A DNA stretch of 64,000 nucleotides from Comamonas piscis (GTDB lineage: Bacteria; Pseudomonadota; Gammaproteobacteria; Burkholderiales; Burkholderiaceae_C), in assembly GCF_014109725.1 (NCBI RefSeq), contig NZ_CP058554.1, positions 3,224,001 through 3,288,000 on the forward strand, in the 5' to 3' direction. Positions 24,488 to 33,205 of the stretch are shown here, piece by piece. Numbering within the stretch: position 1 is the first letter of the stretch; each line of letters opens with the position of its first letter. A program made the translations under genes and the position numbers. The notes under the pieces are model-generated. The model was not told the origin of the DNA. It ran no database searches and saw nothing but the letters and a program-made list of their open reading frames with translations.

Positions 24488-25122
24488 GCACGACCACGCT
24501 GACCCCCGAAGCACTGGCTCGCGTGAATGCAGAGCTGGGCAAGGACGCTGCCGGCCTGGTGCGCTGGGCCCTGTCGCTGGGCCAGACCAGCATCGTCACC
24601 ACCAATTTCCGCCCCTTTGAAGCCGTGATCCTGCACCTGGTGAGCCAGGTGCGGCCGGATGTGCCGGTGGTCTGGATGGACAACGGCTACAACACCGAGG
24701 CCACCTACCGCTTTGCCGACGAGGTGACGCGCCAGCTTAAGCTGAACCTGCAGATCTACCTGCCCCGCCGCTCACGCGCGCACCGTGAGGCCGTCGAAGG
24801 CGCCACGCCAGCACTGGACGACCCGCGCCACGCAGCCTTTACCGAAGAGGTAAAGCTGGAGCCCTTTGCCCGCGCGCTGCGCGAGACCCAGCCCCGGGTG
24901 TGGTTCACCGCGCTGCGCGCCACCGATACCGCCGTGCGCGCTCAGATGGAGCCGGTCAGCCTGAACCCCGATGGCCTCGTCAAGGTGGCACCGCTGCTGC
25001 ACTGGTCGTCCAAGGATCTGTACGACTACTGTGAGACGCACGGCCTACCCAACAACTTTGACTACGTGGACCCCACCAAGGGCGAAGACAACCGCGAATG
25101 CGGCCTGCACATCGCCCACTGA
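24484..25122 (+). CDS. cysH: Phosphoadenylyl/adenylyl-sulfate reductase
   Basis: Reduces activated sulfate (PAPS or APS) to sulfite. It has 212 residues in the PAPS-reductase fold: SIVTTNFRPFEAVILHL (PP-loop region), VVWMDNGYNTEATYRFADEV, WFTALRATDTAVRAQ and a C-terminal ECGLHIAH carrying the catalytic cysteine. The paired cysteines (CC and CxxC) that bind the [4Fe-4S] cluster in plant-type APS reductases are absent, which argues for PAPS use or an unusual variant. No cysC kinase gene is in the operon. It overlaps DUF934 by 4 nt. The protein is shorter than E. coli CysH (~244 residues). Confidence 0.88.
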   Translation: MSTTTLTPEALARVNAELGKDAAGLVRWALSLGQTSIVTTNFRPFEAVILHLVSQVRPDVPVVWMDNGYNTEATYRFADEVTRQLKLNLQIYLPRRSRAHREAVEGATPALDDPRHAAFTEEVKLEPFARALRETQPRVWFTALRATDTAVRAQMEPVSLNPDGLVKVAPLLHWSSKDLYDYCETHGLPNNFDYVDPTKGEDNRECGLHIAH

Positions 25123-25182
25123 ATGAGCGCCGGCAGCGCGCTTGGCACCCTGCCGCTGCCCGCCTGACAAGAAAGTCTGACT

Positions 25183-26115
25183 ATGAACGCCCGTGTTGAA
25201 ACCGATGTGCTCAACCACCTGAGCAACCAGCACCTTGATGCATTGGAAGAAGAAACCATCTTCATCCTGCGCGAAGTGGCTGCCGCCTTTGAGCGCCCTG
25301 CGCTGCTGTTCTCCGGCGGCAAGGATTCGCTGGTAATGCTCAAATGCGCTGAAAAAGCCTTTGGCGCCGGCCGCATTCCCTACCCCTTGCTGATGATCGA
25401 CACCGGCCACAACTTCCATGAAGTGACCGATTTCCGCGATCTGCGTGCCCAAGAGCTGGGCGCCGATCTGATTGTGCGCAGCGTTGAAGACTCGATGGCG
25501 CGCGGCACCGTGCGCCTGGCCCACCCCGGCGAATCGCGCAATGTGCACCAGTCGGTGACCTTGCTCGAAGCCATTGAAGAGTTCCGCTTTGACGCGCTGA
25601 TTGGCGGCGCCCGCCGTGACGAAGAAAAAGCCCGCGCCAAGGAACGCATCTTCAGCCACCGCGACAGCTTTGGCCAATGGCAGCCCAAGGCCCAACGCCC
25701 GGAGCTCTGGACCCTGTTCAATACCCGCCTGGCCCCCGGCGAGCATTTCCGCGTGTTCCCGATCAGCAACTGGACCGAGCTCGATGTCTGGCAGTACATT
25801 GCCCGTGAAAACATCGCATTGCCGAGCCTCTACTATGCCCACCAGCGCGATGTGGTCGAGCGCAAGGGCCTGCTGGTGCCCATCACCCCGCTGACCCCCG
25901 CCCGCGAAGGCGAAACCGTCGAGAGCCGCACCGTGCGCTTCCGCACCGTGGGCGACATCACCTGCACCTGCCCGGTCAGCAGCGATGCAGCCTCGGCCGA
26001 TGACATCGTGCTGGAGACCCTGGCCGCCGATGTGAGCGAGCGTGGCGCCACCCGCATGGACGACAAGACCAGCGATGCCTCGATGGAAAAGCGCAAGAAA
26101 GACGGATACTTCTGA
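25183..26115 (+). CDS. cysD: Sulfate adenylyltransferase subunit 2
   Basis: Catalytic subunit of ATP sulfurylase, forming APS from ATP and sulfate with energy from the CysN GTPase. The 310-residue protein has the PP-loop ATP pyrophosphatase motif LLFSGGKDSLVML (~residue 45), IDTGHNFHEV and GGARRDEEKARAKER, and ends in KRKKDGYF, all standard for CysD. It follows cysH after about 60 nt. Its stop overlaps the cysN start by one base (TGATG). Confidence 0.97.
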   Translation: MNARVETDVLNHLSNQHLDALEEETIFILREVAAAFERPALLFSGGKDSLVMLKCAEKAFGAGRIPYPLLMIDTGHNFHEVTDFRDLRAQELGADLIVRSVEDSMARGTVRLAHPGESRNVHQSVTLLEAIEEFRFDALIGGARRDEEKARAKERIFSHRDSFGQWQPKAQRPELWTLFNTRLAPGEHFRVFPISNWTELDVWQYIARENIALPSLYYAHQRDVVERKGLLVPITPLTPAREGETVESRTVRFRTVGDITCTCPVSSDAASADDIVLETLAADVSERGATRMDDKTSDASMEKRKKDGYF

Positions 26116-27494
26116 TGACTACCGATACCCTGGCCAGCGCTGCACGCACCCCCAACGGCAGCAGCCCTGCACACGACAACACCCGCACCGCATCGGCGCT
26201 GCGCTTTATCACCTGCGGCTCGGTTGATGATGGCAAATCCACCCTGATCGGCCGCCTGTTGGTGGACAGCAAATCGGTGCTGCAAGACCAGCTCGCCGGC
26301 GTGCAACGCAGCGGCGAGACCGACCTGGCCCTGCTCACCGATGGCCTGTCTGCCGAGCGAGAGCAAGGCATCACCATCGATGTGGCCTACCGCTACTTCG
26401 CCACCGAAACGCGCAAGTTCATCATTGGCGATGCGCCCGGCCATGAGCAGTACACCCGCAACATGGTGACTGCGGCATCGAGCGCCGACGCCGCCGTGGT
26501 GCTGGTGGATGCCACCAAGCTGGACTGGCAAAACCCGCAGCTCGCCTTGCTGCCCCAAACCCGCCGCCACAGCCTGCTGGCCCATTTGCTGCGTGTGAAC
26601 TCGTTGGTGTTTGCCGTCAACAAGCTCGATGCGGTGGCCGATCCGGCCCTGGCTTTTGCCAACATCCGCAATGCGCTGGCGGCCTTTGCCCAGGCGGCAG
26701 GCATCACCGTTGCGGCGACCATCCCCGTCTCGGCCCTGAAGGGCTGGAATGTGGTGACCGCGCACCCCGACTGGGCCGGCTACCAAGGCCCGAGCCTGCT
26801 GGAGCTGCTGGAGACGTTGCCCACCACGCCCGCCGACATCGGCCAGCCACTGGCTTTCTCCGTGCAATGGGTCGAGAAATTCTCCGCCTCGGCCGACACC
26901 CACCAGGGCCGCCGCATTTTCTGGGGCCGTGTGGGCACCGGCGATGTAGCACCCGGCACCGGCGTGCAGATCCTGCCCAGCGGCCAGCGCGCCACCGTGG
27001 CCCAGGTGCTGGACCACACCCGCCAGGCCCTGGCACGCAGTGCAGGCCAAAGCGCCGGCATTGTGCTGGACCGTGAGGTAGATGTCTCGCGCGGTGACTG
27101 GATCATTGCGGCCCCGGCAGCGGTTGCAGCGAACGCAGCCGACGATGACTTTGACACCCCCGCCGAACAGGCCGCCTGGCCCGCGACGCGCGAGATCACC
27201 GCTACCATCGCCTGGATGGACAACGAGCCGCTGCTGGCCGGCCGGGTGTACTGGGCGCTGCATGGCCGCCGCTGGATCAAGGCCAAGGTGCGCAAGGTGC
27301 TGAACCGGCTGGACATCAACACGCTGGAGCGCCAAGACGCAGAGCAGCTCGAACCCAATGCCATCGGCCGGGTCGAGATCACGCTGCAAGAGGCCATCCC
27401 AGCAGCGGCCTTTGTGCGCTCGCGCGAGCTGGGCTCGCTGATCCTGGTGGATACCGCCTCGAACAGCACGGCTGCTGCCGTGTTGGTGGAATAA
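26115..27494 (+). CDS. cysN: Sulfate adenylyltransferase subunit 1 (GTPase)
   Basis: Regulatory GTPase subunit of ATP sulfurylase, 459 residues. It has an EF-Tu-like GTP-binding domain: P-loop GSVDDGKSTLIGRLL (~residue 37), REQGITIDVAYRYF, DAPGHEQYTRN and NKLD, followed by two beta-barrel domains. It has no C-terminal APS-kinase (CysC) fusion, unlike many CysNC proteins, which leaves the source of PAPS for CysH unexplained in this locus. It is the last gene of the cys operon. Confidence 0.96.
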   Translation: MTTDTLASAARTPNGSSPAHDNTRTASALRFITCGSVDDGKSTLIGRLLVDSKSVLQDQLAGVQRSGETDLALLTDGLSAEREQGITIDVAYRYFATETRKFIIGDAPGHEQYTRNMVTAASSADAAVVLVDATKLDWQNPQLALLPQTRRHSLLAHLLRVNSLVFAVNKLDAVADPALAFANIRNALAAFAQAAGITVAATIPVSALKGWNVVTAHPDWAGYQGPSLLELLETLPTTPADIGQPLAFSVQWVEKFSASADTHQGRRIFWGRVGTGDVAPGTGVQILPSGQRATVAQVLDHTRQALARSAGQSAGIVLDREVDVSRGDWIIAAPAAVAANAADDDFDTPAEQAAWPATREITATIAWMDNEPLLAGRVYWALHGRRWIKAKVRKVLNRLDINTLERQDAEQLEPNAIGRVEITLQEAIPAAAFVRSRELGSLILVDTASNSTAAAVLVE

Positions 27495-27611
27495 AGCAAG
27501 CAGTCCCGCAGCTAAAAACCACGTTATTCGGAGGTCGGCTAGGTGCTTGGGCACAAAAACCGTAAAATCCTCCGCTGTTTGTTTGTCTGAATCACTGGCG
27601 AAACCCATTCC

Positions 27612-27941
27612 ATGACCCACGTCGTCACCGAAAACTGCATCAAGTGCAAATACACCGACTGTGTAGACGTCTGCCCTGTTGACTGCTTCCGCGAAGGCCC
27701 GAACTTCCTGACCATCGATCCGGATGAGTGCATCGACTGCGCCGTTTGCATCCCCGAGTGCCCTGCCAACGCCATCTTTGCCGAAGAAGATGTTCCGGCT
27801 GACCAGCTGGCCTTCATCAAGCTCAATGCCGAATTGGCCCTGGCCGACGGCTGGAAGAGCATCACCAAGCGCAAGACGCCGATGGAAGGCGCTGACGAGG
27901 CCAATGGCCTGCCCGACAAGCTCAAGGATCTGATCCGCTGA
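27612..27941 (+). CDS. fdxA: Seven-iron ferredoxin (FdxA type)
   Basis: A 109-residue electron carrier with one [3Fe-4S] and one [4Fe-4S] cluster. Cysteines lie at about residues 9, 12, 17, 21, 25, 40, 43, 46 and 50 (CIKCKYTDCVDVCPVDC and CIDCAVCIPECP), the Azotobacter FdI-type pattern, with the usual C-terminal extension. It starts 117 nt after cysN and has its own terminator, so it may have its own promoter. The position suggests it could supply sulfite reductase, but FdxA proteins are also widespread housekeeping ferredoxins. Confidence 0.95.
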   Translation: MTHVVTENCIKCKYTDCVDVCPVDCFREGPNFLTIDPDECIDCAVCIPECPANAIFAEEDVPADQLAFIKLNAELALADGWKSITKRKTPMEGADEANGLPDKLKDLIR

Positions 27942-27996
27942 GGACTTGGCGCATGCAAAGAAGCCGCGCTTTGATGCCCGCCCGCTAAATTCCGCC

Positions 27997-28023
27997 AAGC
28001 CAGCCACCGTGCTGGCTTTTTTA
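27997..28023 (+). terminator. Terminator of fdxA
   Basis: Perfect 8-bp stem AAGCCAGC (27997-28004) with GCTGGCTT (28011-28018), followed by TTTTATT. Confidence 0.85.
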
Positions 28024-28051
28024 TTGTTTGCGCCCACCCAGAGCAACCGCC

Positions 28052-28387
28052 ATGCACAGCGCCGCCTTCGCCAACACACCGCAACCGCCCTATTACGCGG
28101 TCATCTTCACCTCGCAGCGTACTGACACCGAGCACCAGCCTTATGCCGACATGGCCGACGCGATGGTGGCGCTCGCCGAGCAACAACCCGGCTTTTTAGG
28201 CGCAGAAAGCACCCGGGGCCGCGACGGCCTGGGCATCACCGTGTCTTACTGGCAGACGGAAGACGACATCCGCCGCTGGAAAGCCCAGAGCGACCATCTG
28301 GTCGCCCAGCGCATGGGGGCGGAGCGCTGGTATGCGCATTACCAGGTGCGGGTGGCGAAGGTGGAGCGGGCTTATCAGATGCGATGA
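28052..28387 (+). CDS. Antibiotic biosynthesis monooxygenase (ABM) domain protein
   Basis: A 111-residue ferredoxin-like dimeric alpha/beta-barrel protein. Features are YYAVIFTSQRT, MADAMVALAEQQPGFLGAES and ITVSYWQTEDDIRRWKAQSDH, typical of the ABM/YcnE-like superfamily. These proteins often handle quinones or heme-like substrates, but many are uncharacterised and no substrate can be read. The ATG at 28052 is used; a TTG at 28028 is in frame. It is monocistronic and converges on the PNPOx-fold gene. Confidence 0.8.
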   Translation: MHSAAFANTPQPPYYAVIFTSQRTDTEHQPYADMADAMVALAEQQPGFLGAESTRGRDGLGITVSYWQTEDDIRRWKAQSDHLVAQRMGAERWYAHYQVRVAKVERAYQMR

Positions 28388-28425
28388 GGCGCCATCGCGC
28401 TGCCCACCGCGACCTGTGAGGCAGC

Positions 28426-28448
28426 AAAAAAGGAGGCGAATGCCTCCT
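28426..28448 (-). terminator. Terminator of the PNPOx-fold stress protein gene
   Basis: Stem AGGAGGC (28431-28437) with GCCTCCT (28442-28448), 4-nt loop, followed by T residues on the minus strand. Confidence 0.75.
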
Positions 28449-28477
28449 CTTCCTGGGTGAGTTGCGTTAGAGCTTGA

Positions 28478-28978
28478 TTACAGCTTGATTTCGCGGTGCT
28501 CACCCATACCCTCGGGCCGTTCACCGGTGACGGCTGATTTGGCCATCTTGAACAGCTGCACCAGCTTGTTTTCCTTGACATCCCAAAATTCGGCAAAATC
28601 GACCCGTGCTACCAAGATCTGCAAATTCGGGTCGGTCGGGCCATCAGGAAACCAGGCTTTGGCCATGGGGCTGAACAACTTTTCTTTCAGTGCCAGGTCG
28701 TCACTGATCGACCCTGTAGCCGATACCGACACATAGCTGTCCTTGTTCGGATCGGCATACGACACATTAATGGCACTGGAGGTGCTGAGGCAGCGCGCCA
28801 AATCGGAATCCCTGCCCAGCAGGAAATACAGATTCTTGTCCTCGTTCATACCCTCTTTGTTGGCCGTGGTCATCGGCGCAGCATGCAGGCTTCCATGTTC
28901 ATGCTGGTGGGTAATCATCGCAAAGCGAATGTCCTTGATCAGTTCCCAAAGCTTTTCACGCGGATTTTCTTGGCCCAT
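28478..28978 (-). CDS. Pyridoxamine 5'-phosphate oxidase-fold protein (general stress protein 26-like)
   Basis: A 166-residue split-barrel flavin-binding protein. The sequence IRFAMITHQHEHGSLHAAPM, LYFLLGRDSDLARCL and SYVSVSATGSISDD fits the Gsp26/YzzA-like group of PNPOx-fold proteins, which bind FMN or F420-like cofactors. ARVDFAEFWD near the C-terminus is also typical. It starts at 28978 after an AGGAGT site. The role is likely in stress response, by family association only. Confidence 0.82.
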   Translation of the reverse strand: MGQENPREKLWELIKDIRFAMITHQHEHGSLHAAPMTTANKEGMNEDKNLYFLLGRDSDLARCLSTSSAINVSYADPNKDSYVSVSATGSISDDLALKEKLFSPMAKAWFPDGPTDPNLQILVARVDFAEFWDVKENKLVQLFKMAKSAVTGERPEGMGEHREIKL

Positions 28979-29138
28979 GGCGACACTCCTGATGGATTGG
29001 AAAATTTCACTGTATCCATGTCGCTATGACCTCCTTGTAAGGCAAACGCCTTCCCTCAGATCGGTGTTTGGGTGATCTGTCTGTGGTGCATGCGCACAGC
29101 CGGCAGAGCGCCGGAAGCGCTCGTGCCGGTGATTTGGG

Positions 29139-31043
29139 TCAGCGCTCAGCCGCGGCCATCGCCGCCACGACCTGCTGCAGGGCTGCAGGGTCTTCCATCG
29201 TCGACAAGTCGCCTGTATCCCGCTTCTCCGCCACCGCCTGCAGTGCGCGGCGCAGCAGCTTGCCGCTGCGGGTTTTGGGCAAGCTGGCCACAAAGTAGAC
29301 GCGGGCCGGCCGGGCGACGGCGCCCAACTGCGCATCAACATGGTTGCAGACGGATTTTTCCATCGCGCTGCAAGCCGCAAGGTCCCCCGCCACCGCATTG
29401 CTGCGCGGTACCGCAAAGGCCAGCGCGACCTGGCCTTTGAGCGCATCGGCCACGCCGACGACAGCGACCTCGGCAATGTCCGGGTGGCCGGAAATGCTTT
29501 CCTCGATCTCGCGCGTGCCCAGGCGGTGGCCGGCGACATTGATCACATCGTCGGTGCGGCCGAGGATGAAGTAGTAGCCATCCTTGTCGCGCACGCCCCA
29601 GTCAAAGGTGCTGTAGATCTGGCGGCCGGGGATGCTCTTCCAGTAGGTGTTGACAAAGCGCTGGTCGTCGCGCCATACCGTCATCAGGCAGCCGGGAGGC
29701 AAGGGGCCTTCAATGGCGATCACGCCTTTTTGCATCGGCTCCAGCAGCTCGGCGCCGGTGTCGCCATCGATCAGCTTGACGTTGTAGCCAAAGACGGCCT
29801 TGCCCGGGCTGCCAAAGCGCGATGGCTGGGGCTCCACGCCATTGCAGAGCGTGAGGATCGGCCAGCCGGTCTCGGTCTGCCAGTAGTTGTCGATGATGGG
29901 GCGCTGGATGGCGCCGCTGATCCAGGCCGCCGTTGGCTCATCCAGCGGCTCACCGGCCAGCCACAGCGCCTGCAGGCTGCTCAAGTCGTACTTACTCAGG
30001 TATTCTGGGTCGTGCTTTTTAAGCACGCGGATGGCGGTGGGCGCTGAGAACATGTGCGTGACCTTGTACTTCTCGACCAGGCTCCACCAGATGCCGGGGT
30101 CGGGCCGCACTGGCAGGCCCTCGTACATGAGGGTCGCCATTCCACCGATCAGCGGCGCATAGATGATGTAGCTGTGGCCGACCACCCAGCCGATATCGCT
30201 GGTGCAGAAAAAGGTCTGGCCGGGCTTGGCATCGAAGATCGCCGGCAGGCTGGCGGCCAGCGCCACCGTGTAGCCGCCGGTATCGCGCTGCACGCCCTTG
30301 GGCTTGCCTGTTGTGCCGCTGGTGTAGAGCGTGTAGCTGGGGTGGGTGGCGTCCACCCATTCGCAGGGCACTTGCCCATCCAGGTGCTGGGCACGCAGAT
30401 CGGCCCAGAGGTGGTCGCGGCCTGGCACCAGTTGCATGGGGGCCAGGCCCCGGTCCACCATCAGCACCGCTTGGGGCTGGTGGCTGGCCAGTGCAATGGC
30501 CTCATCCAGCAAAGGCTTGTAGGGCACGACTTTGCCAGCGCGCGATCCAGCATCAGCGCTGATGATGACCGTGGGCTGGGCATCATCGATGCGGGTAGCC
30601 AGCGAGCCGGAGGCAAAACCGCCAAACACCACCGAGTGAATGGCGCCGATGCGCACGCTGGCCAGCATCGCAATCGCGGCCTCGGCAATCATTGGCATAT
30701 AGATCTGCACGCGGTCGCCTTTTTTGACGCCCAAGGCCAGCAGCGCCGCGGCCATGCGCTGCACCTCGCGGTGCAGCTCGGCATAGCTGTAGCTGCGCTC
30801 GGTGTTGGTCTCGGTCGATACCGCAATCAGCGCGGCCTGGTCGCCCCGCTCGGCCACATGGCGGTCGATGGCGTTGTGGCACAGGTTGGTCTGCCCGCCG
30901 ACAAACCAGCGCGCAAATGGCGGGTTGCTGTAGTCACAGATCTGCTGGGGCGGCACATGCCAGTCGATGCGCTGCGCCTGCTCAGCCCAGAAGGCATCGC
31001 GGTCGTTGATCGAGCGGTCGTAGAAGTCGGCAAAACGGCTCAT
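29139..31043 (-). CDS. prpE: Propionyl-CoA synthetase (propionate-CoA ligase)
   Basis: Acyl-adenylate-forming enzyme that activates propionate with ATP and CoA. The 634-residue protein has the ACS-family motifs in order: TLYTSGTTGKPKGVQRDTGG (~residue 230), DNYWQTETGWPI (~390), and the C-terminal KTRSGKLLRRAL with the acetylatable lysine. The N-terminal YDRSINDRDAFWAEQAQRID and HNAIDRHV are closer to PrpE than to acetyl-CoA synthetase. A GGAGA site precedes the ATG at 31043. No prpBCD genes are adjacent; the link to the mms genes is metabolic only. It is divergent from the SpmAB-like gene. Confidence 0.92.
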   Translation of the reverse strand: MSRFADFYDRSINDRDAFWAEQAQRIDWHVPPQQICDYSNPPFARWFVGGQTNLCHNAIDRHVAERGDQAALIAVSTETNTERSYSYAELHREVQRMAAALLALGVKKGDRVQIYMPMIAEAAIAMLASVRIGAIHSVVFGGFASGSLATRIDDAQPTVIISADAGSRAGKVVPYKPLLDEAIALASHQPQAVLMVDRGLAPMQLVPGRDHLWADLRAQHLDGQVPCEWVDATHPSYTLYTSGTTGKPKGVQRDTGGYTVALAASLPAIFDAKPGQTFFCTSDIGWVVGHSYIIYAPLIGGMATLMYEGLPVRPDPGIWWSLVEKYKVTHMFSAPTAIRVLKKHDPEYLSKYDLSSLQALWLAGEPLDEPTAAWISGAIQRPIIDNYWQTETGWPILTLCNGVEPQPSRFGSPGKAVFGYNVKLIDGDTGAELLEPMQKGVIAIEGPLPPGCLMTVWRDDQRFVNTYWKSIPGRQIYSTFDWGVRDKDGYYFILGRTDDVINVAGHRLGTREIEESISGHPDIAEVAVVGVADALKGQVALAFAVPRSNAVAGDLAACSAMEKSVCNHVDAQLGAVARPARVYFVASLPKTRSGKLLRRALQAVAEKRDTGDLSTMEDPAALQQVVAAMAAAER

Positions 31044-31296
31044 CGAAATCTGTCTCCATCTTTTGTCGTGGAGCCATTATTTCCCTTTGTCTTGCATACC
31101 GCTGACAAACAGGCGCAGGCTGGGCTGCGCGGGCCTGTGGTTTTCCCGCATACGCATGGGCGGCTCAGAGAGGCATTTGCGGCCGCTGCTGCAGTTTCCG
31201 CCGCACCAAGGCTGGGCCGCATCCGGCATCGCGCACAATCAGCGGCATGGCGCACCGCCCCGGTGCTGCAGTGCGCCCGATGACGAAGGATTCCCC

Positions 31297-32526
31297 ATGC
31301 TCAACGGCTTGTGGCTGGGTTTTTTTGTGGTGGCGGCCTTTGCCGCATTCGCGCAGTGGCTGGTGGGCGGCAATGCCCAGATTTTTGCCGACATGGTGCA
31401 GGCGCTGTTTGGCATGGCCAAGCTCTCGGTCGAGGTGATGGTGCTGCTGTTTGGCACGCTCACGCTCTGGCTGGGCTTTTTGAAGATTGCCGAAAAAGCC
31501 GGCCTAGTCGATATGCTGGCCCGCTGGCTGGCCCCCTTGTTTGCCCGGCTGATGCCCGAGGTGCCGCGCGGCCACCCGGCCCTGGGCCTGATGACCCTGA
31601 ACTTTGCCGCCAACGCGCTGGGGCTGGACAATGCCGCTACGCCCATCGGCCTCAAGGCCATGCGGGCGCTGCAGGAGATCAACCCCTCGCCCACCAGCGC
31701 CAGCAATGCGCAGATTCTGTTTCTGGTGCTCAATGCCTCGTCGCTAACCTTGCTGCCGGTCACCATCTTTATGTACCGCATGCAGCAAGGTGCGCCCGAT
31801 CCGACGCTGGTTTTCCTGCCGATTCTGCTGGCCACCTCGGTCTCTACGCTGGTCGGCCTGGTCTCCGTCGCCATTGTGCAGCGCCTGCCGCTGTGGCACC
31901 CGGTGGTGCTCGCTTATTTGCTGCCGGTGGGCTTGGTGCTGGCCGGGTTTATGGCCTTTCTCGCTACCCTGACCTCCACCGCCATGGCGCAGGTGTCATC
32001 GCTGCTCGGCAACCTCACCCTGTTCGGGCTGATTGTGCTGTTTGTCGTGGTGGGTGCCTGGCGCAAGGTCGCCGTCTACGAGGCCTTTGTCGAAGGCGCC
32101 AAGGAAGGCTTTGATGTTGCCAAGAGCCTTCTGCCCTATTTGGTGGCCATGCTCTGCGCGGTGGGCATTTTCCGGGCGTCCGGCGCGCTCGGCTATGCGC
32201 TCGATGGCATCCGCTGGCTGGTGGACCTGAGCGGCATGGACAGCCGCTTTGTCGATGCGCTGCCCACCGCGCTGGTCAAACCCTTCTCGGGCAGCGCCGC
32301 ACGCGCGATGCTGATCGAAACCATGCAAAGCCATGGCGTGGACAGCTTCCCCGCGCTGGCCGCCGCCATCATCCAGGGCAGCACCGAGACCACCTTCTAT
32401 GTGCTGGCGGTGTACTTTGGCGCGGTGGGCATCCAACGCGCACGCCATGCCGTGCCCTGCGCCTTGCTGGCCGAGTTTGCCGGCGTGGTGGCAGCCATTG
32501 TGGTCTGCTACCAGTTCTTTGGTTGA
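31297..32526 (+). CDS. Nucleoside-recognition-domain membrane protein (fused SpmA/SpmB-like)
   Basis: A 409-residue integral membrane protein with about nine hydrophobic segments. It contains two related halves corresponding to Bacillus spore maturation proteins A and B: TLNFAANALGLDNAATPIGLKA in the first half, and KPFSGSAARAMLIETMQSHG with AAIIQGSTETTFYVLAVYFG in the second. Such fusions occur in many non-sporulating proteobacteria; their substrate is unknown. The ATG at 31297 follows an AAGGA site. It is probably co-transcribed with the HD hydrolase 17 nt downstream. Confidence 0.85.
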   Translation: MLNGLWLGFFVVAAFAAFAQWLVGGNAQIFADMVQALFGMAKLSVEVMVLLFGTLTLWLGFLKIAEKAGLVDMLARWLAPLFARLMPEVPRGHPALGLMTLNFAANALGLDNAATPIGLKAMRALQEINPSPTSASNAQILFLVLNASSLTLLPVTIFMYRMQQGAPDPTLVFLPILLATSVSTLVGLVSVAIVQRLPLWHPVVLAYLLPVGLVLAGFMAFLATLTSTAMAQVSSLLGNLTLFGLIVLFVVVGAWRKVAVYEAFVEGAKEGFDVAKSLLPYLVAMLCAVGIFRASGALGYALDGIRWLVDLSGMDSRFVDALPTALVKPFSGSAARAMLIETMQSHGVDSFPALAAAIIQGSTETTFYVLAVYFGAVGIQRARHAVPCALLAEFAGVVAAIVVCYQFFG

Positions 32527-32543
32527 TGCCTGCAGGAGACGCT

Positions 32544-33194
32544 ATGGCCAGCAGCATGCAAGCATCGGATGCCCAGATCTTCAGCGCCGCTTGGGAGCAT
32601 GCCTGGCGAGAGTTGGGTCTGGCCCCTGCAACCGACGCGTTGCCGCAGCTGCTGGCAGTGCATTCCGGTTCCGATCGCCATTACCACGGCCTGCAGCATA
32701 TTGCCGAATGCCTGCAATGGCTGGAGCAACTGCGCGCCCAAGTGGCGCATCCAGCAGAGCTTGCGCTGGCTTTGTGCTTTCACGATGCCATTTACGACCC
32801 GCAGGCCAAAGACAATGAACGGCGCAGTGCCGACTGGGCGCAAGCGGTACTGCAGGCGGCCGGTGCCAAGCGCGATGCCGTACAGCGCGTGCATGCGCTG
32901 ATCATGGCCACCTGCCATTTCCAGGCCACGCAGGCGCAGCCGGCAGAAGACAGCGACTGGATGCTGGATATTGATCTGGCTATTCTTGGCGCAGCGCCGG
33001 AGCGCTTTGCGCAATACCAGGCGCAGATCCAGGCCGAATATGCCTGGGTGCCAGCGGCGGATTACGCACAACGCCGCCCAGCAGTGCTGCGCATCTTTTT
33101 GCAGCGGCCGGCTATCTACCATACAGCGGCCATGCAAACCCGGCTGGAAGCGCAAGCCCGCCACAACTTGCAGCAGGCGCTGGCGACTGCCTGA
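32544..33194 (+). CDS. HD-domain metal-dependent hydrolase-like protein
   Basis: A 216-residue soluble protein with the HD phosphohydrolase pattern: HSGSDRHYHGLQHIAECL (first His), ALCFHDAIYDPQAKDNERRS (the central HD pair) and HALIMATCHF followed by WMLDIDLAILG (distal ligands). Related uncharacterised proteins occur widely and the substrate is unknown. The ATG at 32544 follows an AGGAG site 7 nt upstream. It lies behind the SpmAB-like gene and converges on sbcB, separated by 11 nt. Confidence 0.8.
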   Translation: MASSMQASDAQIFSAAWEHAWRELGLAPATDALPQLLAVHSGSDRHYHGLQHIAECLQWLEQLRAQVAHPAELALALCFHDAIYDPQAKDNERRSADWAQAVLQAAGAKRDAVQRVHALIMATCHFQATQAQPAEDSDWMLDIDLAILGAAPERFAQYQAQIQAEYAWVPAADYAQRRPAVLRIFLQRPAIYHTAAMQTRLEAQARHNLQQALATA

Positions 33195-33205
33195 TTCAGC
33201 CGCGC

